NCBI RefSeq assembly: GCF_015234585.1
Contig: NZ_JADFCM010000008.1
Span: forward strand, 620,001-684,000
Source of the DNA: Pseudalkalibacillus hwajinpoensis
GTDB lineage: Bacteria > Bacillota > Bacilli > Bacillales > Guptibacillaceae
Length of the DNA stretch: 64,000 bases
Reading direction: 5' to 3'
Shown here: positions 35,022 to 45,201 of the stretch, one piece after another
How positions within the stretch are numbered: the first letter of the stretch is position 1
Layout: each line of letters opens with the position of its first letter
Translations under genes and position numbers: made by a program
The notes under the pieces: model-generated
What the model was told of the DNA's origin: nothing
The model's database searches: none
Seen by the model: only the letters and a program-made list of their open reading frames with translations

Positions 35022-36731
35022 ATGTCGAAAAAGACGGTAACAGAAGACGGCAAACCGAGTGAAATGGAGAAAATCAAAGACGAAAGTGATTACTTACGCG
35101 GCTCGCTTGTGAAAAGCTTTGCGGATCCCATCACCGCTTCCATTCCAGACGCAGATACAAAACTATTAAAATTTCATGGGAGCTATATGCAGGACGATCG
35201 CGATATTCGTCAGGAGCGAAAACAGCAAAAGCTTGAACCAGCTTATCAGTTTATGGTTCGAGTGCGACTACCTGGTGGAGTAGCTACGCCAGAACAATGG
35301 CTAGTAATGGATGATCTTGCGAATCAATACGGAAATGGAACGCTAAAGCTAACAACGCGCCAAACGTTCCAGATGCATGGGATTCTGAAGTGGAATATGA
35401 AGAAAAGCATTCAGGCGATGGACCGGGTTCTCATGGATTCTCTTGCGGCATGCGGTGACGTGAATCGGAATGTGATGTGTAATGCCAATCCTTATCAATC
35501 TGATATTCATGCCGAGGTGCATGGGTGGGCACGGAAGCTAAGCGATGATCTTCTGCCGAGAACGAGAGCGTATCATGAAATCTGGTTAGACGAAGAAAAA
35601 GTGCTCGATCGAAAAGAAGAAGAGATTGAGCCGATGTATGGTCCTCATTACTTGCCGAGAAAGTTTAAGATCGGGGTCGCTGTTCCACCATCAAACGACG
35701 TGGATATTTTCTCACAAGATCTTGGTTTTATTGTAATTCTTGAAGATGGCAAGCTTCAGGGATTTAACGTCGCAGTAGGCGGTGGCATGGGTATGACGCA
35801 TGGGGACACAAGTACGTATCCTCAGCTATCCCGAATCATTGGTTTCTGTACACCTGATAAGATTGTTGATGTTGCTGAGAAAATCATTACGATTCAGCGA
35901 GATTATGGCAATCGCTCAGAACGGAAGAACGCTCGCTTCAAATATACAATCGATCGAAGAGGACTGGACTGGGTTCGGAACGAATTGAATAATAGACTGG
36001 GCTATGAACTAGAAGAAGCTCGTTCTTATCATTTCGATCATAATGGTGATCGCTATGGATGGATAAAGGGTGACGGCAAATGGCATTTAACGCTCTTTAT
36101 CCAAAATGGTCGTATTGTTGATTCAGAAGATTATCAGATTATGACAGGGCTACGTGAAATTGCGAAGGTTCATGAAGGTGATTTCAGACTAACGCCGAAT
36201 CAGAATCTCATCATAGCGAATGTATCAGAGGAGAAGAAAACAGAGATTGATCAACTTGTAGCAACATACGGTATCACAGATGGGAAACAAAATTCAGCTC
36301 TGCGCCGTAATTCGATGGCCTGCGTGGCGTTCCCAACATGCGGTCTAGCAATGGCAGAAGCAGAGCGTTATCTACCTTCTCTTATTGATAAGATTGAAGA
36401 GATCGTGGATGAAGCGGGACTGAGAGAAGAAGAAATCGTGATCCGCATGTCGGGTTGTCCAAATAGCTGCTCACGTCCGACGCTTGGTGAGATTGCCTTT
36501 ATTGGAAAAGCGCCTGGTAAGTACAATATGTATATGGGAGCAGGGTTTGTTGGGGATCGTCTCAGCAAGCTTTATAAAGAAAACATTGGTGAAGAAGAAA
36601 TCCTTGCATCATTAAAACCGATCCTAATGAACTATGCGAAAGAAAAAGAGGAACATGAGCATTTCGGTGATTATGTGATTCGAGCAGAGTATGTTGAAGA
36701 AGTGCGATCAGGACTTGATTTTCATAGCTAG
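35022..36731 (+). CDS. cysI: Sulfite reductase (NADPH) hemoprotein beta subunit
   Basis: A 569-residue siroheme/4Fe-4S enzyme that reduces sulfite to sulfide. The cluster ligands are C-x5-C ([11 protein letters not shown]) and C-x3-C ([10 protein letters not shown]), and the two sulfite-reductase repeats include [10 protein letters not shown] and [16 protein letters not shown] sits seven bases before the ATG. With CysJ it completes assimilatory sulfite reduction; the siroheme needed links loosely to the HemD-like gene at 9.9 kb. Confidence 0.97.
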   Translation: MSKKTVTEDGKPSEMEKIKDESDYLRGSLVKSFADPITASIPDADTKLLKFHGSYMQDDRDIRQERKQQKLEPAYQFMVRVRLPGGVATPEQWLVMDDLANQYGNGTLKLTTRQTFQMHGILKWNMKKSIQAMDRVLMDSLAACGDVNRNVMCNANPYQSDIHAEVHGWARKLSDDLLPRTRAYHEIWLDEEKVLDRKEEEIEPMYGPHYLPRKFKIGVAVPPSNDVDIFSQDLGFIVILEDGKLQGFNVAVGGGMGMTHGDTSTYPQLSRIIGFCTPDKIVDVAEKIITIQRDYGNRSERKNARFKYTIDRRGLDWVRNELNNRLGYELEEARSYHFDHNGDRYGWIKGDGKWHLTLFIQNGRIVDSEDYQIMTGLREIAKVHEGDFRLTPNQNLIIANVSEEKKTEIDQLVATYGITDGKQNSALRRNSMACVAFPTCGLAMAEAERYLPSLIDKIEEIVDEAGLREEEIVIRMSGCPNSCSRPTLGEIAFIGKAPGKYNMYMGAGFVGDRLSKLYKENIGEEEILASLKPILMNYAKEKEEHEHFGDYVIRAEYVEEVRSGLDFHS

Positions 36732-36743
36732 TTTTGACGAAAT

Positions 36744-36781
36744 GAAGCCCGAAGTTCATCAGCGTGTGAGCTTTGGGTTTC
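36744..36781 (+). other. Hairpin between cysI and threonine synthase gene
   Basis: GAAGCCCGAAG pairs with CTTTGGGTTTC over 11 positions including three G-T pairs; no T run follows. It could reduce readthrough or process the message. Confidence 0.4.
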
Positions 36782-36816
36782 AACACGTCTTTCATTAAAT
36801 CGTTGGAGGTGCTTTA

Positions 36817-38031
36817 ATGCCGTACAGTATGGTTTCTCATTTATCATGTCCAAAGTGCAACAAGACTTATGATTCAGATACGATTCAACAGCTTTGTGTT
36901 TGTGGTTCACCACTTCTTGTCGAATATGATCTTGATGAGGTGAAAAAGCGTCTTACAAAGGAAATGATTGCCGGACGAGAACAGTCGCTCTGGCGCTATC
37001 ATGAATTACTTCCTGTTAAAGAAGAAAAGAATAAAGTAAGTTTCGAAGAAGGGATGACCCCTTTCCTGCCGCTACCATCCCTTGGTCAGAAAATGAATCT
37101 CTCAAACTTATACATAAAAGACGAGGGAATGGTGCCGACGGGTTCATTTAAAGCTCGGGGAGCGGCAGTCGGCATTTCGAAGGCGAAGGAGCTTGGCGTT
37201 CAGAACCTTGCGATGCCGACAAATGGAAATGCAGGAGCTGCCTGGTCACTTTATGCGGCAAAGGCAGGGTTGGAAGCTCATATTGTTATGCCTGTTGATG
37301 CACCTGAGATTACGAGAAAAGAAGTGAGTATTTCTGGTGCTCATCTTTATTTAGTCAACGGGTTAATAAGTGACGCTGGTAAAATAGTTGGTGATCTCGT
37401 GAAAGAGCAAGGATTTTATGATGCATCTACCCTAAAAGAGCCCTATCGCATTGAAGGTAAAAAAACGATGGGGTATGAAATAGCGGAACAGCTGAATTGG
37501 GAGCTTCCTGATGTGATTCTTTATCCAACAGGAGGTGGCGTTGGTCTTATTGGGATCTATAAAGCGTTTCTTGAGCTTCAGAAGCTTGGTTGGATTAAGG
37601 ATCAAAAGCTTCCAAGGTTAGTTGCTGTGCAATCGGAGGGATGTGCCCCCATTGTGAAGGCATTCGAAGAAGGAAAAAATGAGTCTGAGTTCTGGGGAAA
37701 TTCAACAACGCATGCGTTTGGTATCAATGTACCTAAAGCGATCGGAGACTTTCTTGTATTGGATGCGATCTATCAAACAGAAGGGTGTGCCGTTGCGGTT
37801 TCTGAAGAAGCCATTCGAACATCCCAGCGAGAAGTTGCTGCGTTAGAAGGGCAATTTATTTGTCCTGAAGGCGCGAGTACATTCGCTGCTGCGGAGAGAT
37901 TAAGGGAACGAAATTGGATCAAAGAAGATGAACAGGTCATTTGTTTAAACACAGGTCTTGGTATTAAATATCCAGATGCTTTTGAAGTAAATGTTCAAAT
38001 AATGGAGACGAATGAAAGAATCAACGTCTAG
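36817..38031 (+). CDS. thrC: Threonine synthase
   Basis: A 404-residue PLP enzyme of the threonine synthase type with an N-terminal zinc-ribbon-like segment (CPKCNKTY ... CVCGSPL). The PLP lysine is in PTGSFKARG, and the phosphate-binding loop is PTGGGVGLIG. It converts O-phosphohomoserine to threonine. It is not next to hom or thrB, as is usual for the housekeeping copy, so it may be a second copy. It follows cysI by 85 bases and could be partly under S-box control. SD GGAGGTG. Confidence 0.85.
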   Translation: MPYSMVSHLSCPKCNKTYDSDTIQQLCVCGSPLLVEYDLDEVKKRLTKEMIAGREQSLWRYHELLPVKEEKNKVSFEEGMTPFLPLPSLGQKMNLSNLYIKDEGMVPTGSFKARGAAVGISKAKELGVQNLAMPTNGNAGAAWSLYAAKAGLEAHIVMPVDAPEITRKEVSISGAHLYLVNGLISDAGKIVGDLVKEQGFYDASTLKEPYRIEGKKTMGYEIAEQLNWELPDVILYPTGGGVGLIGIYKAFLELQKLGWIKDQKLPRLVAVQSEGCAPIVKAFEEGKNESEFWGNSTTHAFGINVPKAIGDFLVLDAIYQTEGCAVAVSEEAIRTSQREVAALEGQFICPEGASTFAAAERLRERNWIKEDEQVICLNTGLGIKYPDAFEVNVQIMETNERINV

Positions 38032-38057
38032 CATCATCGTCTAGCCATACCAAAGCT

Positions 38058-38096
38058 AATGCACCACTCTGAGATTTCTTTAGAGGGGTGCATTTC
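38058..38096. terminator. Terminator between convergent genes
   Basis: AATGCACC-A-CTCT pairs with AGAG-G-GGTGCATT, followed by T residues. Confidence 0.8.
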
Positions 38097-38099
38097 TAT

Positions 38100-38657
38100 C
38101 TAAGCTAAATATTGTTTTGAAGTGAAAAATTCTTCTTCCATTAACACGTACGGGTGAGTTTCCATCAAAATGTTTATGAGGTAATCAGGCATTCTTTCTC
38201 CATCGTATGCACAAATAAGAGGGAAGGAAAGGTCGTTTACTGCTTCGTCTACAATTTTTTCGAAGTCTTCTATAAGGTGAAGAGGTTCTTCCATCGAGGC
38301 CCATTCCACACGTGCCCATGAGCGGAAGGAGAGGTTAGATTCCACATAAGGTTGAACGGTCTTTTTGAAATATTCATGAATGGCAGGAGGATGATAACTG
38401 CCGCTAGAAAAGTAAAAGTCGAAGCTGTTCACTCTGTGGACAAACTTCATTTCGTTAGCGGTTAACCTTGAGGTTAATTCTTTCTCAATCATCGGATACA
38501 GACGGTCATTTTCGATTAAGATGACATAATCTCCGTTTGCGACTCCTTTTTCAGTATAACTAACGACTTGTTCGAGGTAATTCTTCATCCCATGGTAGGC
38601 ATAAAGCACATGAACACTTCTTTGCTCCTCGAACAGCTGGTTCATCTTGCTAGTCAA
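38100..38657 (-). CDS. MEDS (DcmR-like sensory) domain protein
   Basis: A 185-residue single-domain protein of the MEDS family (methanogen/methylotroph DcmR sensory domain): HVLYAYHGMKNYLEQVVSYTEKGVANGDYVILIEN, then RVEWAS and LICAYDGERMPD. MEDS proteins have a RecA-like fold and act as small-molecule sensors in signalling. Here no output domain is attached. The TTG start is set by AAGGGGTGATCAC. No partner gene is adjacent. Confidence 0.8.
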   Translation of the reverse strand: MTSKMNQLFEEQRSVHVLYAYHGMKNYLEQVVSYTEKGVANGDYVILIENDRLYPMIEKELTSRLTANEMKFVHRVNSFDFYFSSGSYHPPAIHEYFKKTVQPYVESNLSFRSWARVEWASMEEPLHLIEDFEKIVDEAVNDLSFPLICAYDGERMPDYLINILMETHPYVLMEEEFFTSKQYLA

Positions 38658-38778
38658 GTGATCACCCCTTTGTTTTCTTCTACCTTTATTTTACTACAAT
38701 TATTCGAATAGATATATGGCGTTATGAGTAAGTGTGAGGTTTTCATTTCGATAGGGATAAGAATGATGGTGCGATATG

Positions 38779-38822
38779 GAAAAAAGCCAGAAGCTGTGTG
38801 AGAACAGAATCTGGCTTTTTTC
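38779..38822. terminator. Terminator upstream of MEDS gene
   Basis: AAAAAAGCCAGA / TCTGGCTTTTTT stem, with an inner partly paired loop; placed to end the minus-strand M50-like gene. Confidence 0.82.
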
Positions 38823-38830
38823 ATTTATTT

Positions 38831-39310
38831 TTAATCAATTGGATCGACGGATTTTCCGTATCGAAGAACATCGAATACCGCCATCCCGTCACTTGGTCTC
38901 CCGTTGTCATTTCGGAAAGGCATAAGTGAGAAGAAAATAAAATAGATAGAGAAATATGTGAACTGATAGAAAAATAGCGTAACAGGTATTGTGTTTGAGG
39001 TGATCAAGTAGTTAATAATTAGAATCACGATGAGATTGAATAGACTGCCACCTAAATAGATCGCAACGTGTGCCCACGTTTTATTGTAGGTTAATTCTTC
39101 GTATTGGCACCAACCTTCCATGAAGTACTTTCTTCTAATTTCCAGCGGTCCTATATGAAACAGTGTACGTCCTGTACCGATGCAAAATTTCACCTTGCCT
39201 CCAAACAGCCGCGCTAGGAGCACGTGACCTGCTTCATGAACAAGAGTGACAATTGGTAGAATAATGAAGAAATTCACAAAGAACATTGGGATATCATTTA
39301 AAGTAAACAT
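38831..39310 (-). CDS. M50-like (site-2 protease family) membrane metallopeptidase
   Basis: A 159-residue polytopic protein with HEAGH in the first membrane segment (residues about 25-29) and a second motif NGRPSDGMAVFD near the C-terminus equivalent to the NPxPxxDG motif of M50 proteases. It is much shorter than RseP or SpoIVFB and has no PDZ domain. Expected to cut a membrane-bound substrate; none can be named. GGAGG SD. The 267 bases upstream contain no gene that I can support. Confidence 0.78.
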   Translation of the reverse strand: MFTLNDIPMFFVNFFIILPIVTLVHEAGHVLLARLFGGKVKFCIGTGRTLFHIGPLEIRRKYFMEGWCQYEELTYNKTWAHVAIYLGGSLFNLIVILIINYLITSNTIPVTLFFYQFTYFSIYFIFFSLMPFRNDNGRPSDGMAVFDVLRYGKSVDPID

Positions 39311-39578
39311 GGTTATACCTCCGAGATGTAAGTATCAACGATAGTTCGGTATGACTATAAAGAGGAACGTTCCCGATTTACCCGTTTCCTAACTGATTTT
39401 CGATAAGAAACATGAAACGGTAATAAAAGAAATACTCTTGATACATTTTTACTTATAAGTGCATAGCGCTAATAAGCTTTCGAAGTTTGCGATTGTTGAA
39501 CAATGGCAAATAAAAAGGAATTAACGAATGAGCGGAGTAGATATAAAGTGAAAGTAATGAAATGGAGGGGGTATATTG

Positions 39579-40001
39579 ATGTATGAGCTGAAAACGAAAG
39601 AAACGGATAATAGTGTGATTGAATTCATTGAAAGCGTTGATCATCCAAAGAAGCGGGAGGATGGCTATCGTTTGTTAGATCTTTTTACTGAAACGACAGG
39701 GTATGAAGCGAAATTGTGGGGACCAAGTATTATTGGATTTGGAAGTTATCATTATAAATACGCTACGGGACATGAGGGGGATGCACCGCTCGTTGGATTT
39801 TCTCCTAGAAAGGCTAAGATTAGTTTGTATCTCGCTCAAGGAGAACCAGAGCGCGAGGAAGCTTTAGCACGATTAGGCAAGCATACAACAGGGAAGGCCT
39901 GTGTTTATGTAAATAAGCTTGCGGACATTGATCTTGAAGTGCTTAAAGAGCTAATATGTCAATCGATCGAATATTTGAAAAAGCTGTACCCAGAAAAATA
40001 A
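39579..40001 (+). CDS. DUF1801 family protein
   Basis: A 140-residue cytosolic protein with the DUF1801 (YdhG-like) pattern: DSVIEFIESVDHPKKREDG-like start, AKLWGPSIIGFGSYHYKYATGHEG and FSPRKAKISLYL in the middle, and CVYVNKLADIDLEVLKELI at the end. Function is unknown. The ATG is preferred over a TTG one codon upstream because the GGAGGGGG is seven bases from it. Confidence 0.88.
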   Translation: MYELKTKETDNSVIEFIESVDHPKKREDGYRLLDLFTETTGYEAKLWGPSIIGFGSYHYKYATGHEGDAPLVGFSPRKAKISLYLAQGEPEREEALARLGKHTTGKACVYVNKLADIDLEVLKELICQSIEYLKKLYPEK

Positions 40002-40077
40002 ATAAGTTTTTTGCAAAGTAAAGCGGAAACATAATGGTCTATAAGTGCTAGAGAGGATGGGGGGGTGAGCCAATTTA

Positions 40078-40122
40078 AGCATAAGGGTCAGGCGCAGATG
40101 TGCCTGACCCTTATGCTGATTT
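40078..40122. terminator. Bidirectional terminator
   Basis: A 16-base-pair perfect stem starting AGCATAAGGGTCAGGC, with an 8-base loop; T-rich flank follows on the plus side. Its GGTCAGG core is like that of the terminator at 19805. Confidence 0.88.
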
Positions 40123-40135
40123 TAAAACTTTTAGA

Positions 40136-41392
40136 TTATTGCGCTTGCACGGTTTCAAGCGCTACTGCTTTAATGTCACCTTCTTTTGATTCTGAGACGA
40201 AAGAAAGTCTGTATTCACCAGTATGATATACGTGCAAATACTCGTTATCTAGTTCGTTAAAGACGATCTCATCAGGCTCGCCAAATTGACAAACTACATC
40301 AGTGTAAGGGATAGCGGGTCCTTCCGATAACGCGTTATAACGTAAATGACTTACCGTTTCGTTTGCAGTTAAGTAAGCGTACTTTTCATCATAGAATCCA
40401 GGTGTTCCTTCATAGAAGGTTTCATCATAGGTCATCTCAGGCTTTATCTTCTTTAAGGCCTCTTCGGACATTCCAAGAAAAATGGAGGCATCCTTTAGGT
40501 GACCTTGCTCTGCAAAATTCAGTAATTCTGAATGGAACGGAGCTTTTTCACAGGAAGTAGGGGTGTTCTCGGCTGATGTTAATGGTTTTTCATCTGTCAT
40601 CGTATAATCACCATTAAACCCAACAGCTGCGTCATGGTAACTAAGACAGGCTTCTTCAATAAATGTAATGACGTCATTCGTTCGAATAAACGTACCTGAG
40701 CAAGAAGGATCTTCCGTATCCTCAAACGTTGCTTCATCACCGTTTATAGTAGCTGTTCCATTTAATTTCCCAACATCCGATCCACTACTGACGTCGATCG
40801 TAAACTGAAAGGATTCCTTTGTTACGTTTGATATGCTTAAGTTCCCCTGATCGAACGCAGGATCAATATAAAGTGCTTCTTTCCATTCAGAAGTACTTTC
40901 TTCGTTCGCTGCTTCATTATTCGTATTCGATTCCAGTTCGATTCGAGTATATACGCCTGTAAAAGAGGCGCTATTCTCATTCATTGATTCACATGCTTCA
41001 CTCGTATCAATGGCTAAGCGGTCCTCTTTCCAACCGAATGAGGCTTTGCAAGCCTCATTATCAGGGTGTGTGAAATGAGCCATTTCTCCGTTAACCTCAG
41101 CAGTCCCTGAAAGCTCTCCAACATTTTGACCATCATAGGATTGAAGCATAAATGTAAAGGAAGTAGAAGTTGAATCTGTTACATCAAGCCCCCCGTGGAT
41201 TTCTCCATCTTTCTCCCACTTGTACGTGCCATCTTGAAATAGAATGTCCTTTTGTACGGCTTCCTCTGAAGGCTTGTCCACCGTTTCTTTCTCCGCTTCT
41301 ACCTTTTCCGATGAGTCAGAAGTAGTTAAGAAGTTACATGACGTGACGATGAGTAGTAAAGTAAACAACAATACGAGACGAAGCGTTTTCAT
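40136..41392 (-). CDS. Lipoprotein with duplicated beta domain, unknown
   Basis: A 418-residue surface lipoprotein: signal peptide with lipobox IVTSC (Cys19), an acidic linker (about 20-50), then two related domains of about 90 residues (about 53-150 and 170-265) sharing an F-x-F...G.NVGELSGTAEVNGE / VGKLNGTATINGD core, an EACKASF / PSCSGTF cysteine and a second C. These repeats give two cysteines each and may form disulfides. A different C-terminal domain (about 285-418) includes AILGMS-like FLGMSEEALKKIKPEM. No named family recognised. SD GGGAGGAA. Confidence 0.75.
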   Translation of the reverse strand: MKTLRLVLLFTLLLIVTSCNFLTTSDSSEKVEAEKETVDKPSEEAVQKDILFQDGTYKWEKDGEIHGGLDVTDSTSTSFTFMLQSYDGQNVGELSGTAEVNGEMAHFTHPDNEACKASFGWKEDRLAIDTSEACESMNENSASFTGVYTRIELESNTNNEAANEESTSEWKEALYIDPAFDQGNLSISNVTKESFQFTIDVSSGSDVGKLNGTATINGDEATFEDTEDPSCSGTFIRTNDVITFIEEACLSYHDAAVGFNGDYTMTDEKPLTSAENTPTSCEKAPFHSELLNFAEQGHLKDASIFLGMSEEALKKIKPEMTYDETFYEGTPGFYDEKYAYLTANETVSHLRYNALSEGPAIPYTDVVCQFGEPDEIVFNELDNEYLHVYHTGEYRLSFVSESKEGDIKAVALETVQAQ

Positions 41393-41712
41393 ATGATTCC
41401 TCCCTACTGAAGTAAGTTGATGACATCATTATACATAACGTTCCGTAAAAGAATGGGATATTGGTGTCGAGCCGGGAAAAAATTCCTTGTCTAGTTTAAG
41501 CGAATTCTTTTGTAATTTAGTTGACCATTTCCGGGGAAATGAATGGAAGAAGTCGAATGAAACATTACTTTTCGTTCCGCTGGGGAAGAATGTGTTGAAA
41601 ATAGGGAGCAAGGTATAATCTCTAAATCTCCTATTGCCAATTGAGCGAGTGGACGATTATGATGAATTTAAATGAGACAAGTTCGACATATCACAACAAC
41701 TGGTGGGATGGA
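41393..41712 (+). other. Intergenic region before the two-component operon
   Basis: About 320 bases without a gene. A perfect TATAAT at 41614-41619 has TGTGTT at 41591-41596, 17 bases upstream, a weak -35; it is the best promoter candidate for the histidine kinase operon. Upstream in-frame codons from 41641 have no SD. Nothing else was recognised. Confidence 0.4.
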
Positions 41713-43854
41713 ATGAAAACCATAACAAAACAGCTCATTCGTTTATTTGAGTCAGTTCATGCAAGTATTTTAAGAAAGTCTGTCATGATTTTTGTTTTCA
41801 TTCTTGTTATACCAACGTTAATGATCTATCAGCTGATCATTAACTATGCGGAAGATATGATTGAAGAGGACATTATTAGTGAGAATGTCGCGAACACGGA
41901 AAGTATCGTGAAGCGTGTAAATAATGAAATTTCCAGTGTTGTTTTGCAGCTGCATTTAATGGCAGGAAATGGAGAAGGAAGCGAAATTAACGCGGAACGT
42001 ATGTATGAGCGATCCAGACAGGCGATTGCGCAGAGCTCTATTATTCGGTCTATCTATTATTTAGATGACACTAGTAACGTCATATTTGAATCTCCTTTTG
42101 CCCCTGAGCTTGAAGGTGTCTCTTATCACTATCCAGAGTTTGATCGAATTCAATGGACGCACAATTATGCTGTTTCTAGTGTTATTCAAAATTTTAGCGG
42201 TGAGGATATTGTTTCGGTGGGGATTCCAGTCTTTGATGAAAAAAACGCTTTTCAAGGTGCTTTAATTGCTGAATTTAGTCAGGATTATTTATCTGAAATC
42301 GTAAGAAGTATCAGCATGAGTGAAGGACATTTTGGGATGATGGTTGATCTAGAAGGAATTGTCCTGGCTTCTACCAATGAACAATCAATCGGCTCAGCTA
42401 TTTCAAGTGATTTACCTTCTAAGCAAATATTTGAGGAAGTTTCAGGGGTTGCACGTTCATCTTATGGAGGGAATCAGAGCATCATCGCTTATCAAACACT
42501 GCGTGATGAATGGGGTCTAGTTTACGGGGTGTCAGAAGATATTGCCTTTGCCCCTGTTCGAAAACTATCACTAGTGCTTACGTTATCCTTTCTCGGCATT
42601 CTCATTCTTTCATTCTTTTTCATCGTTGCCGGTATTCGAAATATTGTTTATCCCATTATTCGATTAACAGATTATGCAAAGGATTATAGGGAGAAGGTTT
42701 TTTACCAGGAGCATGATCCATCGCAAAGTGTCCGAAAAGATGAAGTGGGAGAATTGACTCGAACGATCATTTCTGTCGGCAATAGTAATTATGAGAAGCA
42801 GCATCAGCTAGAAGAAAGTGAACGCTACTTAAATGACATGATTGAAGGAATCCCTTATGGCATGATTACGATTAATGATCACGCGATCGTAACGCATGTG
42901 AACAATCGATTCGAAAACCTCATTGGGTATAGTAGAAATGATCTCGTGGGAAAGTCATTATCAGAACTTCCGATTAAAAGTACCGATGAAGACTTTATGT
43001 TGTTAAAAGCCTTAATCTCTGAGGACCCTAGCATCGAATGTGAAAGTTACATTATCGATGCAAATGGAAGGCGTCACATTGTGAATATCGCTACGTCTCG
43101 CTTCTATAATGCTCAGAATAAAATTATTGGCAGCATTGCTGTGCTACAGGATATTTCACAAATGAAGATGCTAGAGTCACGTTTGAAACAAAATGATAAG
43201 CTTGCATTAATAGGGCAAATTACCACGGGTATTGCTCATGAAATCAAAAACCCGCTTGCGATTTTAACAGGATCTTCTGAGATGTTAAGAGAAGAAGTGG
43301 AGGAAGCCAATAGTTCAGAAGAGATTCTTGAATTATCGCGTGATATTGATCAAGTCGTGAAACGAATGAAGCTCATTGTGAATAATTTCTTGAATTTTGC
43401 AAAAGTTAACAAAGCCGATGCTCGACCAATCCAGTTAAAGAAAGTGATTGATGAAGTCCTACATCTAGTGAGATTTAAGCTAAAAGAATTAAATATAGAG
43501 GTCGTAAAGCACTATGAGACAAGCGGAGACCTCGTCGGTTTCTATGATGAGTTAATTCAAGCCTTTTTAAATATCATTCTTAACGCAATCGATGCAATGA
43601 AAGAGGAAGGAACATTAACCGTTACGATTGAAGAGGATGAGAAATATGTTCATGTCGCTATCGGAGACACAGGAACGGGCATTGTTACGAGTAATCTTGA
43701 ATGGCTTTTTGATCCATTTTTTTCGACTAAGGAAGAAGGGAATGGACTTGGGTTAACGATCGCGAGAGATATCATTAAAGAAAATAATGGCGATCTTACG
43801 GTTGAGAGCGTAGAGGGTGAGGGGACAACGATTCATTGTTGGTTCCAACGATAG
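41713..43854 (+). CDS. Membrane PAS-domain sensor histidine kinase
   Basis: About 713 residues: membrane segments near 24-42 and 287-307 enclose an extracellular double-Cache-like sensor domain (about 45-285). Then come a HAMP-like linker, a PAS domain (about 365-485, YLNDMIEGIPYGMITINDHAIVTHVNN), HisKA with the phosphoacceptor His in IAHEIKNPLAIL, and HATPase with N box NIILNAIDAM, DTGTGI and GNGLGLTIA. The ATG is chosen from a GGTGGG nearby and the position of TM1; up to 24 more codons are open. It is followed by its NtrC-type regulator 15 bases later, so it probably phosphorylates that protein in response to an external ligand. Confidence 0.92.
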   Translation: MKTITKQLIRLFESVHASILRKSVMIFVFILVIPTLMIYQLIINYAEDMIEEDIISENVANTESIVKRVNNEISSVVLQLHLMAGNGEGSEINAERMYERSRQAIAQSSIIRSIYYLDDTSNVIFESPFAPELEGVSYHYPEFDRIQWTHNYAVSSVIQNFSGEDIVSVGIPVFDEKNAFQGALIAEFSQDYLSEIVRSISMSEGHFGMMVDLEGIVLASTNEQSIGSAISSDLPSKQIFEEVSGVARSSYGGNQSIIAYQTLRDEWGLVYGVSEDIAFAPVRKLSLVLTLSFLGILILSFFFIVAGIRNIVYPIIRLTDYAKDYREKVFYQEHDPSQSVRKDEVGELTRTIISVGNSNYEKQHQLEESERYLNDMIEGIPYGMITINDHAIVTHVNNRFENLIGYSRNDLVGKSLSELPIKSTDEDFMLLKALISEDPSIECESYIIDANGRRHIVNIATSRFYNAQNKIIGSIAVLQDISQMKMLESRLKQNDKLALIGQITTGIAHEIKNPLAILTGSSEMLREEVEEANSSEEILELSRDIDQVVKRMKLIVNNFLNFAKVNKADARPIQLKKVIDEVLHLVRFKLKELNIEVVKHYETSGDLVGFYDELIQAFLNIILNAIDAMKEEGTLTVTIEEDEKYVHVAIGDTGTGIVTSNLEWLFDPFFSTKEEGNGLGLTIARDIIKENNGDLTVESVEGEGTTIHCWFQR

Positions 43855-43869
43855 AAAAGGGGTGGCGTT

Positions 43870-45201
43870 ATGGAGAAAACCGTTTTGATCGTAGATGATG
43901 AAATGCAGCTTGCGAAGCTAATCGGCAGGAAGTTAACGAAGGCAGGCCTATCGTCAGTTTTGGCTCATAAGGGAAGTGCTGCTATCGACTTATTTAAAAG
44001 AAAAGAAACGGCAGTCGTAATTCTGGATTATATGCTACCAGATATGACAGGTCTTCAAGTATTGGAAGAAATGAAAAGGCTTAAGCCAGATGTGCCGGTC
44101 ATTATGATGACGGCTTATGGAAATGTCGAGAGTGCTGTCGGGGCAATGAAACTGGGCGCCGTCGATTATTTGAACAAACCGATGGAGCTCGAAGAAGTGA
44201 AAGACTTGGTTATGAAACAACTCGATACAAAGGTAGAGCCTCCGCCAAAAGAAAACGATCCATTTGTATTTCAAAGTCCTGAGATGAAGCGTGTGATGGC
44301 ATTTCTAAATCAGGTGAAGGATACGGATGCAAGTATTTTAGTGCTAGGTGAGAGTGGCGTGGGCAAAACGGCTCTTGCTCATTGGATTCATTCAAATAGT
44401 TATCGAGGGGCGGGCCCAATGCTATCGATTAACTGTGCGGCTATACCTGAGCACCTTCTCGAAAGTGAGTTGTTTGGTTATCAGAAGGGAGCATTTACCG
44501 GAGCTGTAACAACGAAAATCGGAAAATTCGCTGCTGCAGATAAAGGGACGATTTTTCTAGATGAGATTGGAGAGATTTCTCCTTCCATGCAAGCAAAGCT
44601 TCTTCATGTCATTGAAGATAAAAAGGTGATGCAGCTAGGTAGCAATGAATATCGCACAGTAGATGTACGAATCATTACAGCAACGAATAAGGATTTAAAA
44701 AAATCCGTTGCGGAAGGTATGTTTCGTGAGGATCTTTACTATCGTCTAAATTTAATCGAAATTGAGATCCCTCCCCTACGTGAAAGGATGGAAGATATCC
44801 CCCTTTTCATTCAATCACAAATGAAGAAATTAAATCGAAAGTATAAGAAACAAATTTATATAGCAGAGGAATGCATCAACCTTCTCCTCCGTCATACGTG
44901 GCCAGGTAACATTCGCGAGCTACTCAATATGCTTGAACGCATTCATATCGTAAAACGAGAAGGAACAATTATGCCAGAAGATCTTGCGCATGCATCTCTT
45001 ATGTCGATACCAAAAGATGAACCTGTAGGATCACAGGACTTCAGTGGAAGTCTTTCCGAGGTGCTAGAAGATATAGAGGAAAAGATGATTCGACAAGCGC
45101 TTGGAGAAACAAATGGCAACCAGACGAAAGCAGCAGACCGCCTTGGGATTGCCAGGCATACGTTAATTTACAAAATGAAAAAAATCGGCATCAGTCTATG
45201 A
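43870..45201 (+). CDS. NtrC-family sigma-54-dependent response regulator
   Basis: A 443-residue regulator with an N-terminal receiver (phosphoacceptor Asp53 in VVILDYMLPDMTG, Thr81, Lys103), an AAA+ domain with Walker A GESGVGKT (160-167), the sigma-54 contact loop GAFTGA (207-212), Walker B GTIFLDEIGE, and a C-terminal Fis-type helix-turn-helix (NQTKAADRLGIARHTLIYKMKK). It should activate a -24/-12 promoter, and one is found 1.3 kb downstream with two inverted repeats in front of it. Its stop overlaps the start of the binding-protein gene. Confidence 0.96.
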   Translation: MEKTVLIVDDEMQLAKLIGRKLTKAGLSSVLAHKGSAAIDLFKRKETAVVILDYMLPDMTGLQVLEEMKRLKPDVPVIMMTAYGNVESAVGAMKLGAVDYLNKPMELEEVKDLVMKQLDTKVEPPPKENDPFVFQSPEMKRVMAFLNQVKDTDASILVLGESGVGKTALAHWIHSNSYRGAGPMLSINCAAIPEHLLESELFGYQKGAFTGAVTTKIGKFAAADKGTIFLDEIGEISPSMQAKLLHVIEDKKVMQLGSNEYRTVDVRIITATNKDLKKSVAEGMFREDLYYRLNLIEIEIPPLRERMEDIPLFIQSQMKKLNRKYKKQIYIAEECINLLLRHTWPGNIRELLNMLERIHIVKREGTIMPEDLAHASLMSIPKDEPVGSQDFSGSLSEVLEDIEEKMIRQALGETNGNQTKAADRLGIARHTLIYKMKKIGISL

